From assembly GCA_025353435.1 (NCBI GenBank), contig JANXQR010000361.1, forward strand, positions 1 through 5,674: a DNA stretch of 5,674 nt, read 5' to 3'. The DNA comes from Acidobacteriota bacterium. Its GTDB lineage: Bacteria; Acidobacteriota; Terriglobia; Terriglobales; Acidobacteriaceae. Below are positions 1 to 4,467 of the stretch, piece by piece. Below the pieces are notes generated by a model. That model had not been told where the DNA came from, did no database searches, and worked only from the letters and a program-made list of their open reading frames with translations. The position numbers and the translations under genes are program-made. Position 1 is the first letter of the stretch. Every line of letters begins with the position of its first letter.

Positions 1-355
1 CGGTTTTGTATGTGACGCCAGTTTCACGTTGAATCTGTTTGGCTGAAATTCCGCACCTTGTGGCTGACATCAGGTACATAGCATAGAACCAAGTGCGGAG
101 CGCCGTGCTGGACTTCTCGAAGATCGTTCCGGCCATTGGGGAGATCATGCTTCCGCAGTAGTCGCAAGAGTAAGCAGGGCGACCCGTCACGCGGTGATGC
201 TTGCGATCCTTACGGCACTTCCCACATGGGATCAGGCCGGATGGATAGCGTTGATCCTTCAACCAGTCGAGGCAAGAGTCATTATCGGGAAATTGAGTAT
301 TGAACGACTCAATTGTGTACCGTAACTCTTTCGGGATGCTCTGCTTAGGCTTCAT
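1..355 (-). CDS. IS1595-family transposase, N-terminal part (cut by window edge)
   Basis: This is a DNA transposase of the IS1595 (ISXO2-like) family, which moves its own insertion sequence by a DDE-type reaction. Only the first 118 codons are visible, and the reading frame is open to the left edge. The start is the ATG at 355-353, and the next Met is residue 70. A zinc ribbon is clear: Cys44-x2-Cys47 and Cys64-x2-Cys67. It is followed by the family's GTIFEKS stretch (residues 76-82) and an aromatic helix (TWFYAMYLM, about 88-96). Next comes a helix-turn-helix-like segment reading GISAKQIQRETGVTYKT (102-118), which in this family leads into the catalytic domain. The catalytic DDE/DDN residues would lie outside the window, so I cannot tell whether the element is intact. 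Base composition is visibly more AT-rich than the genes to the right, as expected for a mobile element. No good Shine-Dalgarno precedes the start; a promoter lies almost on top of it. Confidence 0.92.
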   Translation of the reverse strand, partial: MKPKQSIPKELRYTIESFNTQFPDNDSCLDWLKDQRYPSGLIPCGKCRKDRKHHRVTGRPAYSCDYCGSMISPMAGTIFEKSSTALRTWFYAMYLMSATRCGISAKQIQRETGVTYKT

Positions 356-364
356 AACAAGTAC

Positions 365-393
365 AGTATGCCATCTATTCTACTTGATGTCAA
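365..393 (-). promoter_or_regulatory. Promoter of the transposase gene
   Basis: On the minus strand a perfect -35 box TTGACA (393-388) is followed by a 17-nt spacer and a -10-like CATACT (370-365, 4 of 6 matches to TATAAT). Transcription would begin near 358, only a few nucleotides before the ATG at 355, so the transcript would be almost leaderless. This agrees with the absence of a Shine-Dalgarno. The boxes are seen directly; activity is inferred. Confidence 0.55.
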
Positions 394-467
394 GGGATAA
401 TTGCCTATTTGAAAATCCATTATTAATTCATCGAACCAGCTATCATTGAATTAGATCGAAAATAAGC
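394..467. other. AT-rich stretch holding the undefined end of the insertion sequence
   Basis: No gene is visible between the transposase promoter and the terminator at 468. The stretch is conspicuously AT-rich compared with the flanking host genes. One terminal inverted repeat and the target duplication of the IS1595-type element should lie here or just to the right. The other end of the element is outside the window, so the boundary cannot be fixed by matching the two repeats. Confidence 0.4.
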
Positions 468-494
468 AACGCCCGCCATCCAGCGGGCGTTTTT
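468..494 (+). terminator. Rho-independent terminator
   Basis: A 9-bp perfect stem (468-476 with 483-491, core CGCCCGC/GCGGGCG) closes a 6-nt loop (477-482) and runs into a T tract (490-494). A-rich sequence lies just upstream. It terminates rightward transcription. No plus-strand gene precedes it in the window, because the transposase reads the other way. It therefore probably belonged to a host gene now separated from it by the insertion sequence, or it protects the region to the right from transcription out of the element. Confidence 0.8.
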
Positions 495-571
495 CATTTC
501 ACCTTCAAACCTACGAGCATTAGGGAGCAAAGCATGACATCAGCCCACATCTCCGGCCAACGACGGTCTTT

Positions 572-641
572 CTGTTCCGCGTTCCCTGTTCCTTTTCACT
601 TTTCACTCTTCACTTTTCACTCGCCGGTGCCCACTGTTCAC
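572..641. repeat. Degenerate heptanucleotide tandem array (10 units in phase)
   Basis: Read in steps of seven from 572 the sequence is CTGTTCC, GCGTTCC, CTGTTCC, TTTTCAC, TTTTCAC, TCTTCAC, TTTTCAC, TCGCCGG, TGCCCAC, TGTTCAC. Nine of the ten units fit a loose TNYYCMC-like consensus. Four consecutive units (593-620) are near-identical TTTTCAC, and one unit (621-627) is diverged. The 7-bp register is kept throughout, so this is a tandem array and not just pyrimidine-rich sequence. Heptanucleotide repeats of this general kind are established in cyanobacterial intergenic DNA (STRR sequences). The role here is unknown. Confidence 0.75.
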
Positions 642-648
642 TGCCTTT

Positions 649-662
649 GTGATTTAAATCAC
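649..662. promoter_or_regulatory. CRP/FNR-type palindromic operator candidate
   Basis: GTGATTTAAATCAC is a perfect 14-bp palindrome. With the flanking T it reads TGTGA-N6-TCAC, matching the CRP-family half-sites TGTGA/TCACA except for the last base. It also fits the FNR-like pattern TTGAT-N4-ATCAA at 8 of 10 positions. The centre (655.5) lies about 115 bp before the ATG at 771 and about 253 bp before the preferred DUF1800 start at 909. It is a plausible site for a CRP/FNR-superfamily activator of the DUF1800-DUF1501 operon. The regulator is not in the window and its identity is inferred. Confidence 0.5.
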
Positions 663-715
663 GGTGAGCAAAAAATCCCCCCAAAACACCTCGCATCCTT
701 TTGATTCAACACGGT

Positions 716-744
716 TTGATCGTTTTGTTTTTTTGCATTTGAAT
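716..744 (+). promoter_or_regulatory. Possible sigma-70 promoter for the DUF1800-DUF1501 operon
   Basis: A TTGATC -35-like box (716-721) is followed by a 17-nt T-rich spacer and a TTGAAT -10-like box (739-744). Each box has 4 of 6 consensus bases. Transcription would start near 750, placing the palindrome at 649-662 about 95 nt upstream of the start, a distance compatible with class I activation by a CRP-type protein. The boxes are weak, so this is a tentative call. Confidence 0.3.
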
Positions 745-894
745 GTGTTCCCAATCACAAAAAGGAGTAAATGGCCACAAAAAGCCCTGTTTCAACTCAA
801 ATCGCCAACGCAACCTGGGTAACCGCAACTTCCGCCGGCTTATGCCGTCCTTACCAGTGGCTACCTCATAACCGCACCCTGTTCGCATCCCTTA

Positions 895-900
895 GCGGAG
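895..900 (+). promoter_or_regulatory. Ribosome binding site that decides the DUF1800 start
   Basis: GCGGAG ends 8 nt before the ATG at 909, a normal spacing, and that ATG opens directly into a Sec signal peptide. The competing in-frame ATG at 771 also has AAAGGAG (761-767), but only 3 nt away. It would place 46 residues in front of the signal peptide. The 909 start is preferred. Confidence 0.65.
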
Positions 901-908
901 AAAACATC

Positions 909-3038
909 ATGAAGTTCCTCCACGGCCCCTGGGCCGCCGCGCTCTGCCTCTGCCTCGTAGTGTCGTCGACGCCAGGGTTCGGAGAGTCCGCCTCCGCCGC
1001 AAGCGACAAGGCAGCGAACCGTCCCGCGTATCCCGGCCCCATCCAGGGAGATGAGCGAATTTTGCATACGCTGAACCGGTTTACCTTCGGCCCCAGGCCT
1101 GGTGATCTCGAAGCAGTAAAGGCAATGGGTTTGGACCGCTGGTTCGAAGAGCAACTCCACCCAACCGCCATCAACAATTCGGCGCTTCAGTTGAGGTTGG
1201 TGCAGTATCCGGCCATGCAGTGGTCGGCCGAGGATTTGCTCTTTCGCCTGCCCAGCAATGCTGTAATCCGACAGGTAATCGATGGCAAGGCGCCCATGCC
1301 GGAGAAGGGCGCGCTGTACGCGGTCTATGAAAATCAAGTCGCCCGAGTAACCGCCAAGCGCCAGCAGCAGGAGCAGAAAAAGCTTGTCGCCGGAACGGAA
1401 TCGATTCAGCCGGCAGACGAAGCAAAAGCGGGCCAGATGAACCAGGCAAACGACGCAGCTGCCGCTGATCCGCAACTGCTTGCCACATTGCTGGCACTTC
1501 CGCCGCAACAACGCATTCTGCGCATGACGAAAATGTCGCAGCCAGAATTTGATGCGTTTTTCAAGGGCCTTAAAGGACCGCAGCGCCAGTTGTTTATGGC
1601 AGATTTCGCGCCCGATCTGCGAGAGACTGTGGGCGCTCTCGAGAATCCGGAGCGCGTTGTAGTCGAAGAACTGATGGCGCAGCGGCTGATGCGCGACGTC
1701 TACTCCAATACACAGTTGCAGGAAGTGATGACTGACTTCTGGTTGAATCACTTCAACGTATTTCTCCGCAAAAATGCCGCGACGCCTTACTACCTGGTGA
1801 GCTATGAGCGTGACGTGATCCGGCCGCATGCGCTGGGCAAGTTTGAAGATTTGCTGGAAGCCACGGCGCACAGCCCGGCGATGCTGATCTATCTGGACAA
1901 TATGGAAAGCATCGGCCCTGACTCGATGGCCGCGGATCGCGCCAAGTTTGCGACGGGGCGCGATCCTAATAAAAAGAAGAAGGCTCCCGAAGGACTCAAC
2001 GAGAACTACGCGCGCGAGTTGATGGAGTTGCACACGCTGGGCGTGAACGGCGGCTACACCCAGGCAGACGTGATTCAGGCGGCGCGCATTCTGACGGGCT
2101 GGACGGTTGAGCGGCCGCAGCGGGGCGGTGGATTTCAGTTTGACGAGCGACGCCACGAGCCCGGCACCAAGAAAGTGCTCGGAAAGAAGTTCAAGGAACA
2201 CGGCGAGAAGGAAGGCCGGGATCTGCTTCATATGCTGGCGACGCAGCCGGCGACGGCGCAGTTTATTTCGCGCAAGCTGGCCATGCGTTTTGTAAGCGAC
2301 GATCCGCCGAAGGAGCTGGTGGATCGCATGGCGAAGGCGTTTCTTACGTCGGACGGCGACATACCGACGGTGCTAAAGGCGATGTTCAAGTCGCCGGAGT
2401 TCTGGTCGCCGGAGGTGTATCGCGCCAAGGTGAAGACGCCGCTCGAATATGTGGTGTCAGCGGCGCGGGCCAGCAATGCGAGCCTGGCCAATGTGCAGCC
2501 GCTGATTGCCGCGCTGCGCGACATGGGCATGCCGCTGTATGGATGCGTTCCGCCTACGGGCTACAAGTGGGATGCGGCGGATTGGGTGTCGACCGGGGCG
2601 CTGGTGAGCCGCATGAACTTCGCCTTGTCGCTGGCGGCGAATCGGCTGCCCGGCATCACAACTGCGTGGTCCGCAGATGGAACGGTAACATCAGCTTTGA
2701 AGCCGAGGCAGGCTGCATTGAATCTGTTGGCGGATCTCGACTCCGATGCGCCCGCGAAACCAGAGCAGGCTGCGCCCGCTCCTGCAGCGCCAATTGTCGC
2801 GCCCGAGACGGAGGAGGCGCGGCTTGAAATGTTATTGGTGGGCGGGAAGGTGAGCTTGTCGACTCGAACCGCGGTGCTGCAGCAATTCCAGCAGCAGAGC
2901 CAGGCGAGTGGGTCGGCAATTCCTGTGGCGATGAACCAGAATCAGACGCGCCGCGCCCTGGCCGTGGCGCCGCTCGAGCGGCAGGATCAATTGCTGGCCG
3001 GATTATTGTTGGGCAGTCCCGAATTTCAACGCCGTTGA
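909..3038 (+). CDS. DUF1800 family exported protein
   Basis: This is a 709-residue member of the DUF1800 family (Pfam PF08811). The biochemical function is not established. Residues 1-30 form a Sec signal peptide: a short basic start, a hydrophobic core AAALCLCLVV (9-18) and a likely cut after ASA at 30. Family landmarks follow in order. They are LNRFTFGPRPGDLEAV (55-70), FWLNHFNVF (277-285), the hallmark NENYARELMELHTLGVNGGYT (364-384) with LTGW (395-398), KTPLEYVVSA (509-518), PPTGYKW (548-554) and the terminal LLLGSPEFQRR (699-709). A polar Q/K/A-rich insertion (about 150-190) separates the first landmark from the core, and an Ala/Pro-rich linker (about 613-631) precedes the last segment. 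An upstream in-frame ATG at 771 would add 46 residues but bury the signal peptide, so 909 is chosen. The next gene starts 14 nt after the stop and surely shares its transcript. Paired DUF1800-DUF1501 genes recur in several phyla, suggesting a shared extracytoplasmic job. Confidence 0.93.
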   Translation: MKFLHGPWAAALCLCLVVSSTPGFGESASAASDKAANRPAYPGPIQGDERILHTLNRFTFGPRPGDLEAVKAMGLDRWFEEQLHPTAINNSALQLRLVQYPAMQWSAEDLLFRLPSNAVIRQVIDGKAPMPEKGALYAVYENQVARVTAKRQQQEQKKLVAGTESIQPADEAKAGQMNQANDAAAADPQLLATLLALPPQQRILRMTKMSQPEFDAFFKGLKGPQRQLFMADFAPDLRETVGALENPERVVVEELMAQRLMRDVYSNTQLQEVMTDFWLNHFNVFLRKNAATPYYLVSYERDVIRPHALGKFEDLLEATAHSPAMLIYLDNMESIGPDSMAADRAKFATGRDPNKKKKAPEGLNENYARELMELHTLGVNGGYTQADVIQAARILTGWTVERPQRGGGFQFDERRHEPGTKKVLGKKFKEHGEKEGRDLLHMLATQPATAQFISRKLAMRFVSDDPPKELVDRMAKAFLTSDGDIPTVLKAMFKSPEFWSPEVYRAKVKTPLEYVVSAARASNASLANVQPLIAALRDMGMPLYGCVPPTGYKWDAADWVSTGALVSRMNFALSLAANRLPGITTAWSADGTVTSALKPRQAALNLLADLDSDAPAKPEQAAPAPAAPIVAPETEEARLEMLLVGGKVSLSTRTAVLQQFQQQSQASGSAIPVAMNQNQTRRALAVAPLERQDQLLAGLLLGSPEFQRR

Positions 3039-3052
3039 TATCGAGGTAGATT

Positions 3053-4315
3053 ATGCAGATTAATCGTCGCTTCTTTCTTCACAAAGGCGCACTGGCGCTG
3101 GCCGGGACTACGGCGATTCCGCAGTTCCTAGTGCGCACCGTATTGGCACAGCGCGCGGCCGCACCGAATCGGCGACTAGTGGTGATTTTTCAGCGCGGCG
3201 CGGCAGACGGGCTCAACATCGTGGTGCCGTATTGCGAGAAGAACTACTACTCGATGCGGCCGAGCATTGCGATCCCGCAGAACAAGGTGGTTGATCTGGA
3301 TGGCTTCTTTGGGCTGCATCCGTCGATGGCCGCGTTCAAGCCACTTTACGACCAGGGACATCTCGCGATTGTGCACGCGGCTGGCTCGCCGGACATGTCG
3401 CGCTCGCATTTTGACGCGCAGGATTACATGGAGTCTGGCACGCCGGGCGTAAAGAGCACAGACGACGGCTGGTTGAATCGCGCGCTGCAGGCCGAAGACG
3501 TGCGGCATCGGCAGGAGCACACTGCGTTTCGCGCGCTGGCGCTTGGAGCCGATGTCCCGCGGACGCTTGCAGGGAAGGTGCCGGCCATTGCCATCCGCAG
3601 TGTGGACAACTTCACAGTGGGAAGCCGGGGTGCGGCTCCTTCGCCGGCTGCCAATGCATTTGAAGCGATGTATGGCACCAGCGGCGACAAGATTTTCCAT
3701 GCCACCGGAGAAGAGACGTTTGACGCGGTGAAGATGCTGCGTGCCGCAAACCCCGCGCAGTACAAGCCGGCGGCAGATTATCCCAACTCCGACTTTGGCA
3801 ACAACATGAAGCAGATTGCACAGTTGCTGAAGGCGAACCTCGGCGTGGAGGCGGCGTTCACCGACGTAAGCGGCTGGGACACGCATCAGAACCAGGGCGG
3901 GGTCGATGGCCAGCTTTCGAATCGCCTGCGCGATTTTTCATCGGCGATTGCGGCGTTCTGGAAGGACATGGGCGACGATGCCGCGAACATCACGGTGGTG
4001 ACGATGTCAGAGTTTGGCCGAACGGCGCACGAGAACGGCACGGGCGGCACCGATCACGGCCACGCCAATGCGATGTTTGTGCTGGGACCGGATGTGAAGG
4101 GCGGCAAGGTGTATGGGCGCTGGCCCGGGCTTGCTAACGAGCAATTGAACGAGGGACGGGACTTGGCGCTTACGACGGATTATCGCGCGGTGCTGGGTGA
4201 AGTTGTGAGCAAGACACTGGGCGCGGATAATCTGGAGCGCGTGTTTCCGGGAGCGAGGCTGCGTTCGGATGGGTTTCTGCGGTTGGTGTCGGGCGGGAAT
4301 GGTTCGACTGTTTAG
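3053..4315 (+). CDS. DUF1501 family Tat-exported protein (alkaline phosphatase/sulfatase superfamily)
   Basis: This is a 420-residue DUF1501 protein (Pfam PF07394), a family placed in the alkaline phosphatase/sulfatase-fold clan. The natural substrate is unknown. The N-terminus carries a twin-arginine signal: NRRFFLHKGALALAG (4-18) with the paired Arg5-Arg6, then a hydrophobic stretch and a likely cut after VLA at 32. Tat export implies folding, perhaps with metal, before crossing the membrane. Candidate catalytic or metal-binding motifs in order are RGAADGLN (48-55, Asp52), SRSHFDAQ (116-123), GWDTH (274-278), SEFGRT (319-324) and GTDHGHA (332-338, Asp334-His335). These are the family's conserved stretches; assigning each to a metal or nucleophile is inference. 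The first motif has Ala50 where GG(x)DGLN is common. Length is normal for the family and the frame is intact. A GAGGT Shine-Dalgarno (3043-3047) sits 5 nt before the ATG, 14 nt after the DUF1800 stop, so the two are co-transcribed and probably translated in step. Confidence 0.94.
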   Translation: MQINRRFFLHKGALALAGTTAIPQFLVRTVLAQRAAAPNRRLVVIFQRGAADGLNIVVPYCEKNYYSMRPSIAIPQNKVVDLDGFFGLHPSMAAFKPLYDQGHLAIVHAAGSPDMSRSHFDAQDYMESGTPGVKSTDDGWLNRALQAEDVRHRQEHTAFRALALGADVPRTLAGKVPAIAIRSVDNFTVGSRGAAPSPAANAFEAMYGTSGDKIFHATGEETFDAVKMLRAANPAQYKPAADYPNSDFGNNMKQIAQLLKANLGVEAAFTDVSGWDTHQNQGGVDGQLSNRLRDFSSAIAAFWKDMGDDAANITVVTMSEFGRTAHENGTGGTDHGHANAMFVLGPDVKGGKVYGRWPGLANEQLNEGRDLALTTDYRAVLGEVVSKTLGADNLERVFPGARLRSDGFLRLVSGGNGSTV

Positions 4316-4359
4316 TATCGTGTCCACAGATTCTCATCAAGAGTAGTTAAAGGCCAAAA

Positions 4360-4425
4360 GCAGATTCTTCGACTCACCACCCCCAAACTGAAAGACGTTT
4401 GGGGCCCCGTTCGCTCAGAATGACA
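4360..4425. repeat. Dispersed intergenic palindromic repeat with internal hairpin
   Basis: On the minus strand this reads TGTCATTCTGAGCGAA (4425-4410), then a variable centre, then GAGTCGAAGAATCTGC (4375-4360). The arms match an intergenic motif of the form ATTCTGAGCGAAGCGAAGAATCT that I recognise from Acidobacteriota and several other phyla. ATTCT (4364-4368) pairs with AGAAT (4417-4421), extended imperfectly by TCGA with TCG. The centre contains a perfect 8-bp hairpin, CCCCAAAC (4381-4388) with GTTTGGGG (4397-4404) around an 8-nt loop, followed by a GGGGCCCC palindrome (4401-4408). No T tract follows on either strand, so it is not a standard intrinsic terminator. It lies between convergent genes and could still help end both transcripts. 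Confidence 0.65.
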
Positions 4426-4467
4426 AGCGCACAATATTAAGAGCTTCTGGGACACCGCCTTACCCGA

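Noticed and set aside
430..470. tRNA 3' end next to the terminator
   Set aside because: A short TCGAACCAGC resembles part of a T-arm, but no acceptor stem, anticodon arm or CCA end can be built around it.
572..641. CRISPR array
   Set aside because: The units are 7 bp and directly abutting, with no spacers and no cas genes in the window.
811..860. A known riboswitch (for example cyclic di-GMP type) in the DUF1800 leader
   Set aside because: The segment can fold into a small nested hairpin, but I could not match the conserved core bases of any riboswitch class I know.
861..2231. 456-codon open frame on the minus strand opposite the DUF1800 gene
   Set aside because: It lies wholly antisense to a gene with clear family motifs, has no recognisable domain and a composition rich in Arg, Leu and His typical of antisense shadows in GC-rich DNA.
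771..3038. 755-residue version of the DUF1800 protein starting at 771
   Set aside because: The first 46 residues carry no family sequence and would bury a well-formed signal peptide; the ATG at 909 has better ribosome-site spacing.
3176..3886. 236-codon open frame on the minus strand opposite the DUF1501 gene
   Set aside because: It is antisense to a well-supported gene, with no domain, no signal and shadow-like Arg/His/Val-rich composition.
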